In this document: piece after piece, positions 11,305 through 22,780 of the stretch
Numbering within the stretch: the first letter of the stretch is position 1
Layout of the letters: the number at the start of each line of letters is the position of its first letter
NCBI GenBank assembly: GCA_037833965.1
Contig: AP031356.1
Location: 8,082,501-8,146,500, forward strand
Direction of reading: 5' to 3'
Source: Marchantia polymorpha subsp. ruderalis
Lineage: Eukaryota; Streptophyta; Marchantiopsida; Marchantiales; Marchantiaceae
DNA length: 64,000 bases
Notes under the pieces: model-generated
The model's input: only the letters and a program-made list of their open reading frames with translations
What the model was told of the DNA's origin: nothing
The model's database searches: none
Position numbers and translations under genes: made by a program

Positions 11305-11723
11305 GCCGACTCCGAGTTCTCTGACCTCAAGTTTGCCGACCTCGAGTTCGCTGACTTGAAGTTCGCCGACCTCGAGTTCGCCGACCTCAAGTTTGCCGAC
11401 TCCGAGTTTGCTGACTTGAAGTTCTTTGACCTCGAGTTTGCCAACCTCAAGTTTGCCGACTCCGAGTTTGCTGACTTGAAGTTCGCCGACCTCGAGTTTG
11501 CCGACCTCAAGTTCTCCGACCTCGAGTTTTCCGACCTCGAGTTCTTCGACCTCGAGTTCGCCGACCTCAAGTTTGCCGACTCCGAGTTTGCTGACTTGAA
11601 GTTCTTTGACCTCGAGTTCGCCGACCTCAAGTTTTCCGACCTCGAGTTTTCCGACCTCGAGTTCTCCGACCTCGAGTTCGCCGACCTCAAGTTTGCCGAC
11701 TCCGAGTTTGCCGACTTGAAGTT
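11305..11723. repeat. 15-bp minisatellite, about 28 units
   Basis: Tandem units near GCCGACCTCGAGTTC, alternating with variants GCCGACTCCGAGTTT and GCTGACTTGAAGTTC in a higher-order pattern of about 105-120 bp. A five-unit relative is at about 10963-11042. The array stays open in several frames because 15 is a multiple of three (FADLEFADLKF-type peptides). I take those frames as by-products of the repeat, not genes. Confidence 0.85.
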
Positions 11724-12671
11724 GACACGAAGACGTCCGTCGCCGAAGGCGAACATCTAGGGCCGAAGGTGGATATTCTGCTAACGACGAACTCCTTCCG
11801 CCTATCCGTAGGCGTTCTCCTTCGCATCTTCCGACAGTCACAACTCCCTGAGTCCTCATCCGTTCCAGGCGTTCTTGGTCTCGTTAGAACGAGCGCGTTG
11901 AGCTCTTTCCAACGAGACCCTAAGTAACTCAAGGCGTTAAGAATTTAGGAAGTTATGAGTGATCTACCGCCGAAGGTGCTCGAAGCGAGTCCTGCAGCGT
12001 GAACCGCCCGTTCCATTCCAAGCGTTCCACTGTGGCCTAAGCCCAAAACCCCTCGACTGTCCTCGATCCTCTTTTTACTCTGGCTTTGCGTACCGATTAC
12101 TATTTACAGCTGCTACCACGGTACTTACTAATCAAAAATGTTCTAATTCCGACGAAAAACAAAAAGTGGGTTACCACAGCGGAATCACGCGCTCATAGGA
12201 GGAAACCAACTCAGAGTCGGAAGCGCCTTTGGCGGCTGTTCATGGAAGGAAAGCGCCGGTCGGATGTACGCCTCCGACGTGGCGCTGACGACCGGATGCG
12301 CTGGCATGAGTTGCGCTGGCGGATATGCGCCGGCAGCAATGGACGAGGCATAAAGCACAAAATAAGCGGTACGACTGCGCGCCGGCGTAATTCGCTCCGA
12401 CTAGATATGCGCCTCCAGCAAGGCGCCGACGGATAAGGAACGCACCAGCGGCGACACGCCTCCGGTGAGGGACGGATTAGGAAAAGACAACATGGCCGAC
12501 GTATACCCTGCGGCGGACTCGAGTCCGGAAGGTGGCGGCGGCGGGAGAATTCGACATTCACGCATGCGAATGCGCGCAGTGCGGAGACGTGAATTCGCGC
12601 ATGCAAAGGGCGAACCGTTAGGCCGTATAGCCGGCTGCGTACGTTGTAACCAGTAAGAACGTTGGACGTTC

Positions 12672-15403
12672 TTGAAATCGGAGAAGAAAAGACTGCGCTC
12701 CAGTCTCATTCTCTCATTCTTGATTTTGCGATTTCCAGTTTCCAAAATTACGCGCAAGAGCGGAGCGACCTGCAGTGAGAGGAGAGAGTGCGGAGACGAG
12801 TTGCGCAAGGATCTTGGCAGACCTTGGAGAGAATTGCGAGTAGCGGTCTTGAGCGTGAGCGCAGAGAGAGTGAGCAGTCAGTGCTTGAGCGGCCGACGCG
12901 CAGTGGCGATTGTGAGAGAGCGAGCGAAAGGGAGAACGTTTGTGTGTGCAGGCAACGCAATGTCGAAGGTTCCCCAGCTGCGAGTGTCTCCACTCAGGGT
13001 GCCGCAGATCGGTCTACGCGCATTTCAAGATGTGCTGCTGAGGCTGAAGCTCGATTTTCTCCTGTGGGGGTGGAACTGGACATGTCCGGAGATGGTACGC
13101 GAGTATCTGCAGGAGAGACACAAGCCCTCTCGCGGATTCTGTCCACATCCAGAAAGATGGGACATTTGCAACTGGGCGCAGGTGTTGGGCAGGTGTGCCG
13201 GCGAGGAAGGGGATCTCCTCTTCGAGGCCGATAGCGTGAAGGTGTCCCAGGAGGAAGAAGTCTCCTACAATGAGCTCTTCAAAGTTGCAAGGCATCCCAA
13301 GAACGGTTTCCGGACACGGGATTACAAAGATCGATTGCGGAGAAATGTCGCGACTGCATTGCTGCAGATATTGCAGCCGACCAAGACCGCTTACATGCAT
13401 GGTTGGCAGGTAGAATTTGTGGAGCTAGTGTTGTCAGGAGCTCCAGTGCATTGGGCACGGCTCCTGTGGAAGGTGACGCGCCAACATGCGCAAGAAGAGA
13501 AAGGAGGAACCCTCAATCATCTCTCGCCTTACTTGATCGTGTTTAATCGGGCGATGGGATGTTTGACAAATGCTGAGAAAACACGGTTTCCGCAGCTGAC
13601 CCAGAACTATCCAGGTAGATATTCGAGGGAGGCCGAAGTAGACACGGATCCGGACGAGGAACCTGCTAGTACGCCTCCGGCTCCGGCTCCAGCAAGAGCA
13701 GCAGAAGAACGTCGAAGTGAGCGCATTCCGCGAAAGCGGAAGTGGGATGAGAGACCTGAGGACAGGCAGCCGGAAGTGCCAGCTGCGCCGACTCGTGGTC
13801 GGCCCACCCCCGAGCCTCACAGTCGACCAAAACAGAGGGCACGCAAAATGCCAACTGGTACTTAGGAGACCGGGCGAACTCCGACCCGGCGGAATCTCAC
13901 ACAGGAGGAGATAATCGCGCAGATTCAGGGAAGACGACAGATACCTCTGCACAGAAGGCACCACGGCCTTCGGGAGGAGATGGACGGACTGACAGTCGGC
14001 CGACTGCGAGTCGGATGACTGAAGGCCGACAAGCGGAAGGAAGGCCAACTGAACGACGCGTTGAACCGGACAACAAGCCGGAAGCAGAAGAGAGTTTGGC
14101 TGACAAGCCAACAACCCTCAGAGGGTCGTCTTCGGCGGAAGGCACTTCTGGGAAAACGCCACCAGCAAGCAGGCCAAGTGGAGTCAAGACGCGCAGGGTG
14201 TATCCGACTCCCAGTCGGACAACTGCTGGTCGGCCGACTGCGAGTCGGACAACAGAGAGTCGGCCGGATTTGCCGACTGCGAGACGGATGGGGCCGACGA
14301 CCAGTGTGCAGACGCCTTCGGCGGACGCACCTTCAGCGAAGACACCTTCCTCGCAGATTGCGCCGGAAGGACAGGCAGCAGAAGCGGGCGGTGCAAAAGT
14401 GACAAGAGTCACTGCGGCGTCGACCCCTTCGGAAACCGAAGATCGAGCTGGAACAGGGGCTCAAGCAGTGGGATCTCCCACTGCCCTGGATATTTTTGCA
14501 GGCAGTGGAGCAGCAGTCGCAGCGGAAGCTGCTGCGCGCCACAGTTCTAGGGAGTCGCCAAGGAATTCGGTGGCGACTGAAATCCTCGAGACTGAGGATG
14601 AGACGAGCTCGGAAGAGCAGGAAGCGGATTCGGTGCAGAAAACGCCAACAGGGGTGCTGTGCGAACAGATAGTTCCACTCCTGCGATATCTGGATCGCAA
14701 GACATCCAAATACGCGAGTGCTTTAAAACCGCAGTCTTATGTGGAGACTATCAGGAGAAGGACGAGGAGCAAGATGGCAAGGTGGGCCTCTAGGTGCGGA
14801 GTATATGTGGATAGGAACACCGCCCTCCGACAACACCTGGCGGTCACACAGAAGCTATACCAAGCCTTGCAGCAGCAAAGGGAGGATGCGGCGACGAAAA
14901 GTTAGGCGGATGCCGAGCTAATACGGGCAAAGATCGAATCGGAATTGCAGGAGGAGCGGAGACAAAACCAAGTCCTAGCAGCCGAGCTTGCGTGCCAGAC
15001 GCGCGCCTTAGAAGAAAGTCAAAGAGCCCGCAAGGAGGATGAGGAGTTGTTGCGCAACTTGCAATCCGAGTGCTAAGATTTGAGGGCACAACGTGCGGAA
15101 GCAGAAATGCAGCTGGCAGAGGTGGAGAGCAGCTGCAGGGCGCGAGGAGAGTTGGCGACACAGGTGACTCGTTGTCTAAAAGGATACGCCCATTGGGAGG
15201 TGGCAGCTCAAGAGAGGATCACACTCAGGGAGTTCGAGCTTCGGGCGGCGGCATTGACGGAGGGTGACAGTCGGAGTCGGCGGCGAGTGGCGAGGAAATT
15301 AGAAACCTTCTTGTCGGGTGCGCGCGACACTATGGCGCACTTACAGTCGGAAGTCACCACAGCGCTCCGACGCCTGGGGTTACGCAGCCGGTCGGAAGAC
15401 TAG
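12672..15403 (+). pseudogene. U3 reading frame of family A LTR, decayed copy
   Basis: Same protein layout as at 3905-6478, in the forward direction. The N-terminal domain starts at about 12961 (MSKVPQLRV), with a Ser/Pro/Thr/Arg linker about 13650-14400, an acidic patch, LLRYLDRKTSKYA near 14675, and a coiled coil to about 15400. It has a few breaks. The conserved domain begins at the MSKVPQ methionine. Sequence before it is not conserved with the other subfamily, so that methionine is the likelier start. Confidence 0.75.
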
Positions 15404-16747
15404 CAAGGTAGAGACAGTGAGCGGAGCAGTCCGGCGCGCAGGAGGCGCAGCACCGGATCAGCCGAGTGCAGTAGAATAGTTTGGTTTCGCGCAGATGCTG
15501 CGAGTAGTAGATAGGATAGCGTAGTGCTAGTTAGGATCTTTGAGGGTATAAAGTAGATCAAGGCGTTTTGCCTTGGGACTCTTCCAGTTTCGGAAGTGCA
15601 GATCAGGAACTCACTTTCTTGGCGTGTTTGTGCATTTTGGTCCTGGCACCACGTAGAGAAGCTGCAGCATAGCGAAGTTACCGTATGTTGTAGTTGAAGG
15701 CCTTCGGTTGAATGTTCAGAGCTAGTACCCGGTTAGAGACTTGAGTAGTGCGGATCTGCACCTGCGGGTGATTTCTGATGCTCAGAGCCGGCTGCGAGTT
15801 AGAGACTTGAACAGTTCCCCCTTACTCCTTCGAGTGACATATCCTGATTGTACTCCTACGGGAAGTTTCCCCTGAATGCCAATGTGAAGTTTTATTACTT
15901 CGTGTAAACCTTGGTTTGTAATTCAGGTTGTGTGTGTGTTACTGGATCGTGTTTTCAGTAAGTTCTCAGTCGGGTCTGCACTCCCTGCGTTTGGTGTGAT
16001 AGTCGAGGGTGACATCCACGGCGTATGAAGAGGCTTCGTTCCGAAGTGGGAAGTCCAGTCCGGGTACCCTACGCTAGTTCCTGGCGGAAGGGCAGTAAAA
16101 GCCGGAGTGGGAGGCACTACCTGCAGAACCCCTGAGTGAACTTTTGAGACACTTTCCTCCTGAAATCCGAAGCGGAGGTCCTGACCGACCTCCGAGTTGT
16201 GCTTTTTTCCAGTTTCAGGTGTGTGTGTGTGTGTGTGTTGAGTGACCACGCTGTACCGTGCATCCTCCGAGCATCCTCCGAGTCGAGATCCTCCTCCGAG
16301 TCGAGCCTCCGAGTCGAGCACTGCAGTATTTCTGGGAGTGACAGACGCCTAGAATTCAAACTCTACAAAAGTCTGTTAAACGTGACACTTTTACTCTGTG
16401 TGTTGCCTCTGTCCCTGTGGGTTCGATCTTTTTACCACCATACTGCAGTTTTAGCCTTTGGTGGGTTATTACATAAGGAGAGTGCAACGAAAGCATCTGA
16501 AAGGAGCTAATATCTCTATGTGGCTGCCCGAGGGCAACCCACAAATTGATGTATAGATGATGCATTGAGATCTCAATGAGGACCTTACTGAAATGTCAAG
16601 ACTATAAATTAGAGATGTCAAAACGACTCAATCAACTCATTCTGGCTGAGATATCTTTCAGCAATAACATCTCAGACTCTGATCTCTGTTCTTTGTCCTA
16701 TCTCTTGGGACTGGTTTGCCTCAATATCGTAAAAACCGATAAACAGC

Positions 16748-16879
16748 ATGGCGACTTCAAGCTTAGCACTACGGTTCTTCTTCCTTTCTGTAATATTCGG
16801 AGAAATCGTCCATGGTGAGACTGCCACCAATAGCCTCTATCTTTTCCTTCAGGTCTCCGTGTACGTTTGTAATACGTGA
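16748..16879 (+). CDS. Possible first exon with signal peptide
   Basis: This 43-codon frame starts MATSSLALRFFFLSVIFGE and continues IVHGETA. A short polar start, a hydrophobic core and a small-residue end make a good secretion signal. A GTGAGA just after the core (about 16814) could be a splice donor, in which case the in-frame tail is intron. No downstream exon was found on this strand. Family unknown; it may be a gene start left without its gene. Confidence 0.3.
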   Translation: MATSSLALRFFFLSVIFGEIVHGETATNSLYLFLQVSVYVCNT

Positions 16880-16924
16880 CAATGGCCGAGTACTTGACAC
16901 ACAGCAGATGCCTCCGGCTCTCTA

Positions 16925-17197
16925 TCAGGGAACTGATCTGCGATGACGTGCCCAGGAAAACTCACTGCTTGACTCATTATTCCCCAAGCAGGTTGTGTAA
17001 TCACGATCAGTAACAACTGCAACGATGCCACCTCTACGTTCACGTGTCCCACTGGCTCCGATTATGAAGTCGTGTTTTGCCCTTGACACTCTTTCAGACT
17101 TGCACTGCTTTTGTATGAAAGGATGATGTTCTATACGGCGAGTGTACGTGCATGTAGGCGGGCCCTTAGTTTTTATCCAGTGTAATGGTGAAGAATA
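16925..17197 (-). other. Unassigned 90-codon open stretch
   Basis: An open frame on the minus strand lacks an obvious start methionine. Its translation holds CTYTRRIEHHPFIQKQCKSE and then AKHDFIIGASGTRERRGGIV. The Cys/His spacing and basic content look more protein-like than chance, but I cannot name a family. It could be an internal exon of a host gene or transposase. Confidence 0.25.
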
Positions 17198-18223
17198 TCA
17201 AAATAAAGTTCAGAAGTGTTTTGAATGTGGATGGCAGTACGCTGTGTTCGTGGTGACCAATATACAAGGAGTGTATACATCTGATGTCATGGGGGGTTGA
17301 TAAATAAGATCATAATCCGGAATATGATGTTGGTATACTCATAGCGTGAGGAAGAAGAGCAAGTATGTTGCATAAAATATATTATTCAAACCTCTAGCCA
17401 TGTTTTGACATATACAGATTATCTGTTATCATATAGATTTTTCTTTGGGTTTAGTTTCAAATAAATCTTTCTCTATTTCTTTATTACCTCAATTTAAATC
17501 TAACTTTTGGATCCAGTAATTACCCTTTTGAAGCTCGAATTACTCTCGAATCTTGTTGTCAGTATGTGCTGGCATGTCTTAATATTGCTTTCTTTATCTC
17601 ATCTATGACTGTACTTCATTGGTTGGTTGGAACCGCATGCGAAAAATTGTTACCAATTTCATATATATCCATATACATTTACTTATTGTAATTTTCGATT
17701 TCATGATTTGTGTCGAACAAGTCAAGTATTCGAGTTTCGTGAAAACTACCTCCTGAAGAATTTAAACCAGTTTACATTTGAGGGTCTTCTTCATTCAGGA
17801 AAATTCACCAAATGCAATATGAGTTTCATCAATCTCAGAATATTACACCGACTAGATTTCTGTTAATAGCGTTACAGTAACATCAAGTTAAGTTTCAAAT
17901 TCAAGAAAGCACTAGGTATTGGAGTATCTGATACTGGGGCACCATCTATTGCAGACGAGACTCTGTCCGCGATCGAGGCTAGCCAATTTATAAAATATGT
18001 ACTGGGGATTTGTATTAATTTCATGAAGATTCGAAAGACGAGTGCACAAGTGACTAGTTCACATGCTCTGAATGGATACACCCACCAATGTGCATCGGTA
18101 CATGACCCGCTAGAGCATGATCTTGCGTAAAGTAAGTAAGTATATTGTGGCTTTCTCCACATGAGCATGGAGAGGGCAATAGCTGAAGGTGCTGCACATA
18201 TTGCTCTATACTAGTACCTAAAG

Positions 18224-18673
18224 CTATATACTCCTAATCAGACTAATCTTCCGATTCCATCTGGGACGATCGTCGGATCGATAAATTGGTTTCATCATCA
18301 ATAGTAGGTTTCCTGTCCTTATTGGTCTTGAAGAAACGCTCTGAAGAAACGGCTCATACACATCCTCCGCCCGGTGCAGGCTCAGAGATAGGTCGAATTG
18401 TGCGTAATGAGGCAGGTACACTGCCTGAGGCATTTTCTGCGTCAAGCTCATGAATTCCAGCACACCGTCGGGAGGCGAGTATGAATCCTGCCCTCCGTAG
18501 ACCACCAACATGGGCAAGTCGCTGCGAATATGTTTCGGCTCGTCAGTCGGAGGGTCGGTTTTGCCGTAGTATGCGCATTCAAGGCTGCCGACCCGTGATC
18601 GAAGTGCTAAAAGGTATCCGCCAAATTTCCTACATGCGAGCATTTCAAGCGATGATGTGAGAAGTCGGTCCAT
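18224..18673 (-). pseudogene. Acid lipase-type alpha/beta hydrolase, C-terminal remnant
   Basis: Residues about 53-64 read LPMLVVYGGQD, the segment that carries the catalytic Asp in the plant and animal acid lipase family (triacylglycerol or steryl ester hydrolases; usual length near 400 residues). About 25 residues on, families in this group have Y-x-H-x-D-F with the catalytic His. Here it reads LPHYAQFDLSL, with Gln where His is expected, followed by DVYEPFL, which fits the family's ending. Only the last quarter of the enzyme is present, with an unusual 30-residue extension after it. No N-terminal half, GxSxG nucleophile or upstream exons were found nearby. A truncated pseudogene is the best reading; a last exon of a multi-exon gene is less likely because of the lost His. 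Confidence 0.55.
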
Positions 18674-19314
18674 GCTTCGCTCTTAAAAGAATCAATTTCA
18701 TGTGATAACTCGATCCTGCCTTCTGATATATTCGAAATCGATCGTCCAGCTTACCCTGATGGAGGTGCTCGAGATTCTTGTCGATCCAGTAAGATATTAG
18801 CTTTTATCTAATGACCACGGAGAAGAATTCCTGTAGACCAACGAGGTGCAGGAAAGAGACTAGAGATTGACAAAATTCACGTTATAGACTGTGTTTTACA
18901 AGTTAAGCTTTGAGACTAAGTACGTCCTCGGTCCTGAGTCGACTCATCCAAAAACAAATGATTATTGAGGAGTACATAACTTCCGTTTTAGTTATAGTGA
19001 GTTCTTCTAGTGAAGACTGAATACTGTGATGCAAAAAAGACTGAATACTGATTCTTGTACGATGTCACCCGTTATCGAGCGAGACCACATTGGGACCTAG
19101 GCAACACTCGGGGCCTCCATTGTGTACATGCAGGCAAAGCAAAAGGCACGAAGAGTCAGAATTTAATCCGATACAGTAAACGATACATCGATGGAAGGGT
19201 TTCTATCGATAATCAATGTTCATGAGGCTTGCGACGCCAGCGTTCGTGGCCGCGGCCGCCCCAATTGCAGCGCTCTCCACGAACATATCTATCCACGGTA
19301 GGTTAGGTCGAGCC

Positions 19315-22071
19315 TGGTAATAACCCACCAAATGCTAAAATTGTAATATAGTGGTAGAAAGGTCAAACCCACAAGGACAGAGTCAACACACAGAGTGTAA
19401 AGTGTCACATTTAACATATTATTGAAGAGTTTGAATTCTCAGGCGACTGTCATTCCCAGAAATACTGCAAGTGTTCACTTAGAGATCACTCGGAGGTTGC
19501 ATAATGCAGCGTAGTTCACTCAACCCACACACACACACCTGAAACTATCGAAACATAACTCAGAGATCGGTTAGGACCTCTACTTAAGATTTCAGGAGTA
19601 AAGTCTCTCATGAATACACTTAGAGAATCTGCGGGTAATGACTCCCAACTCCGGCTTTTACAACCCTTCCACTAGTTTCTGCTAGCATAGGGAACCCGGA
19701 GTGGACTTCCTACTTCGGATCGAAGTCACTCACACGTAGTGAATAACACACTCAACTCACAAACGCGCAGAGAACACAGGTCCGAACTATGAGATTCAAC
19801 TCAGAAACGATCCAATAGCACACCATAACAGTCTATTGAAGAGTTTGAATTCTTAAGCACTTGTCATTCCCAGAAATACTAAAGGGGTTGCCCTGAAAGC
19901 ACCTGTTGCAGCGTAACCTAAATTACAACCAAGGCTTACTCGAAGTAACAAAACTTCACTTTGGCATTTAGAGGAAAAATCCCGAAGGAGTGCAATCAGG
20001 AACAATCACTCGAAAGTGTAAGGGGGAACTGTTCAAATATCTAACTAGTGACTAGCTCTTAGCATCGGCGATCACCCGCAGGTGTAGATCCGAACTACTC
20101 AAGTCTCTAACCAGTACACTAGCTCTGAACATTCGGCCGAAGGCCTTCAGCTACAAAATGCGGATCGCCAAGTTGTAGCTCCTTTTGCGCGGTGACAGAA
20201 CTAAGGACACAAACACGCAGAGAAAATGAGTTCCTGATCTACACTTCCGAAACTGGAAGAATCCCAAAGCAAGACGCCTTGAATTACTTTATACCTTCTA
20301 AGTCCTAACTAACACTACACTACCTGCACTACATGCCTGCACGGAACCACGCTACGCTACACTCTGCATATCCCGTGCTTCGCCTTTTGCGCGACGGACT
20401 GCCGCGCACTAACTCCCTACCCGCCCAGTCTTCCGCTTGACTGCGCAGTCCCAACCGCCGCAACACCGCAGTAACCTCCGCCTCGAGGGTGGCCATGGCG
20501 TCCCGCGACTTTGACAGAAACGAATCTAACTTCTTCCCCACTCGCCGCCGGCTCCGACTATCACCTAACACCAAACCCGCCGCACGAAGCTCTAACTCCC
20601 GCAGTGTGAGTTTCTCCTGCGCCGCCACTTCCCAGTGGGTGTAACCTCTGAGATAGTGGCTGACTCGCCCCACCAACTCCTCTTTCGTGCGATTTGCCTC
20701 CCGCCGGTGATCGTCTTTAACTACCACTCTGCGTCCGCACGTTGCGCTCTCAATTCCCCGCACTCCGATTGTAGTTTGCGGATTAACTCTTCATCCGCCT
20801 AACGTGCGAGCTGACACTGCTCCAGCAACCGTGTCTGCCGCACGAGCTCCTCTGACAAAATTTGATTCTAAGTCTGCTTAGAATCCAGCTCATCTGCGAG
20901 CTTCGCCTTCTCCTTGGCGAACTCCTTCGTCGCCTCTTCAAGTTTCTCATCGCGCAACTTGTCGACGGCCTGGTGCACCTTCCGCGTAAGAGCAATGTGG
21001 CCCAGAAGGCACTCATTCTTCTCCCGCAGATCTTTAATGTCCCCATCCAGACGTGCCAACAACTTGCTGGTGCGGACTTCAGTGCGAGTCTGCCTACACA
21101 CTAACTCGACGTAGGACCCAAGCTAGCGGGGGTCTGCATTCTTCGTCACCTTGCGATCAAGATACCTCAACAGAGATACCACCTGCTCGCAAAGTGTCGC
21201 CGTCGGCGTGCCTGCCACCGATTGCTTCTCCTCCTCACTCGATCTCGATCCTGATTCCGTTTCTCCTTCTCCGTCATCCTCCGAATTGAGGATTTTGGTC
21301 GCCACTGAATTCTCTGGCGATTCTCGTGAGTGGGGCTTCGTAGTGTCTGCGTCGTCTGCTGCCGCTGCTGCCTCACTGCTCCCGGCCAGAATGTCTAAGG
21401 CGGTGGGGGATTTTGGTTGTGCCAAACTTGCACCGCTCATCCGTCCTGGTTCTACCAACTTCGCATTGCCGAAGGCGTTCACCGCCGAAGGCGTTTGTGC
21501 GGAAGGCGGACCGTACGGAGTTGCTACCCCCGAAGGCGCTTACCTAATCTTGATGCGCTGGCGCCGAAGGCACCGTACGAAGAAATTCACCCCAAAGGCG
21601 AACATCTAGGGCCAAAGGCGGCTGAGTCGAAAGCGGCTCGTCCGTTGACCTAGCCCTTCCGCCGAAGGCGTTCCCTTTCCGTATCTTCCAATAATCATAA
21701 CTCCTTCAGTCATTATTTGTTCCAATTGTTCTTGGGCTCGTTAGAAGAAGCGTGTCGAGCTCTTTCCGACGAGACCCTAACCAAGTCAAGGCGTTGTGAA
21801 TTGAATAAGTTCTGAGGGATTTCCCTAGCGCTGAAGGCGGATTATGCGCCTTGCGCCGAAGGAGATCTACTTCAGAATTGATCGTTCAGGTCGGGGCGTC
21901 TATTCCGGACATTGCGCCCAAATCCTAGATTCTGCGAGATCATACAAGACCCGCGATTATCCATCTTCACTCTATTTAATTTGTACCGATTACCATTTAC
22001 ACGGCTGATGCGGTAATGTTTTCTAAAAAATATTTTAAATACTGCACAAAAACAAAAAGTGGATTACCACA
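19315..22071 (-). mobile_element. Old family A LTR, reversed and shrunken
   Basis: It starts TGGTAATAACCCACC at 19315 and ends GGATTACCACA at 22071, with R/U5, the promoter region and the C-terminal half of the U3 frame recognisable between. It is the most diverged family A copy in the window, at about 2.76 kb. The flanks (GAGCC, GTGAT) show no target duplication. Its subfamily resembles the 44680 copy (LRELELRAAG, SRKRRSTGYAECSVAWFRAG). It interrupts the host sequence that holds the P/G/Y repeat frame. Confidence 0.8.
20329..21482 (-). pseudogene. U3 reading frame of family A LTR, C-terminal half
   Basis: Remnant of the coiled-coil half of the LTR protein: SPTALDILAGS, an acidic patch, LCEQVVSLLRYLDRKVTKNADP, heptad-rich coiled coil, then YTHWEVAAQEKLTLRELELRA and the basic tail. 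The N-terminal domain is missing and the frame is broken in several places. It is the oldest copy of this protein here. It still keeps the LLRYLDRK and HWEVAAQEKLTLRE blocks, which marks those as the most conserved parts. Confidence 0.7.
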
Positions 22072-22485
22072 GTGATATGGAGGAAAACATGGAAAAAATC
22101 CATATCCACCAGGAGGAGAGTAGGAGGACGATGGAAGCGAGTTAGATCTTCCCTCGGTGCCCGTGAAGGAGGAAGACGGAGCTCCATATCCACCAGGTGT
22201 AAAGTACAAGGATTTGGGCACAGATGATTTCCATCTGTGCATCCACCGGTAGGCGGCGAGGAGGAGGAAACAGGAGTCGGAACTCATATCCATCGGCTGC
22301 CGGTGGAGACTAGGATGATGGAGGTGAGGTAGATTGTCCGTCAGTGTCTGGTGGGAAGGAGTAAGACGGAGCTCCACATCCACCAGGAGGAGAGGAAGAG
22401 ATGGTGTACAAATTGCATTACACAAATTGGACATACACTGTCCAAGTTCAGCTATCTTCTGGTTGCGGAATCTGATTGACCCCAT
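22072..22485 (-). pseudogene. Pro/Gly/Tyr-rich repeat protein remnant
   Basis: The minus-strand frame holds SPPGGYGFFPCFPPYH and FTPGGYGAPSSSFTGTEGRS. At DNA level a unit of about 70 bp ending in CTCC-A-ATCCACCAGG is repeated at 22131-22198 and 22318-22391, spaced about 187 bp, with a third trace near 22092. This pattern fits an extracellular or cell-wall type proline-rich repeat protein, or a low-complexity RNA-binding tail; I cannot decide. The frame runs into the family A LTR at 22071, so its C-terminal end was displaced by that insertion. It is probably a broken host gene. Confidence 0.35.
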
Positions 22486-22636
22486 TGCTTCTTAAACCAT
22501 GCCAAACAAAAGCGAAGATTGAGGTTTATTTTTGCCACTATCTGATTTAGAAGAGTCCTGAGTAGGGCCGACAGAGTAGCAAGTAGCGATTGAGATTACT
22601 TACCACATGGTACCATATAGCTTTGGGATTATGTGA

Positions 22637-22780
22637 ATATCGCAGAAGGTTTTCGATGCAGTGAACCAATGCGTCGAGATACCGCCCAGAATTTTTTTCA
22701 GATACCGACCAAAAGGTATTCAACACATGCATGCATCGAAAACCTTCTGGTCGCTATCTCGACACATTGGCTCACAGCAT
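22637..22780. repeat. Circularly permuted inverted repeats
   Basis: AGAAGGTTTTCGATGC near 22641 is perfectly inverted as GCATCGAAAACCTTCT near 22735. A neighbouring block (CCAATGCGTCGAGATA near 22666) is inverted as TATCTCGACACATTGG near 22757. The two blocks keep the same order on both sides, so they do not form a simple nested hairpin. This would arise from two tandem-repeat units in opposite orientation. Confidence 0.55.

Larger units (their letters stand above)
9736..12178 (-). mobile_element. Short family A LTR without reading frame, reversed
   Basis: TGTAATAACC at 9736 and GGTTACCACA at 12178 are flanked by GCGGA (9731-9735 and 12179-12183), a clear 5-bp duplication inside the older LTR. 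Length is 2443 bp, half that of the long form. R/U5 (9736 to about 10680) is nearly the long form's. Upstream of it lies unrelated sequence: a telomere-like stretch, a 15-bp minisatellite and module repeats, with no coiled-coil frame. It looks like a non-autonomous variant that kept its ends. Confidence 0.88.
9154..16473 (+). mobile_element. Family A long LTR, forward, with a nested short LTR
   Basis: It runs from TGTGGTAACACAC at 9154 to GGGTTATTACA at 16473. Removing the nested copy at 9736-12178 and one duplication leaves about 4.87 kb, matching the 4864 bp of the reversed copy at 2950. It has the same parts: GC-rich U3, coiled-coil reading frame, TATA box near 15546, R/U5. The flanking five bases (AAGTC before, TAAGG after) do not match. 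It may be the product of recombination between elements, or its flanks may have drifted. Confidence 0.85.
16474..19314. other. Low-repeat host segment with gene remnants
   Basis: This segment has ordinary composition and no LTR sequence. It holds a possible signal-peptide exon (16748-16879), an unassigned open stretch on the minus strand (16925-17197) and a lipase C-terminal piece (18224-18673). The rest shows nothing I can name. Confidence 0.5.

Noticed and set aside
11224-11760. Long overlapping frames on both strands coding for FADLEFADLKF-like and VGKLEVGEL-like peptides
   Set aside because: They follow from a 15-bp tandem repeat, which stays open in several frames at once; there is no start context or conservation outside the array.
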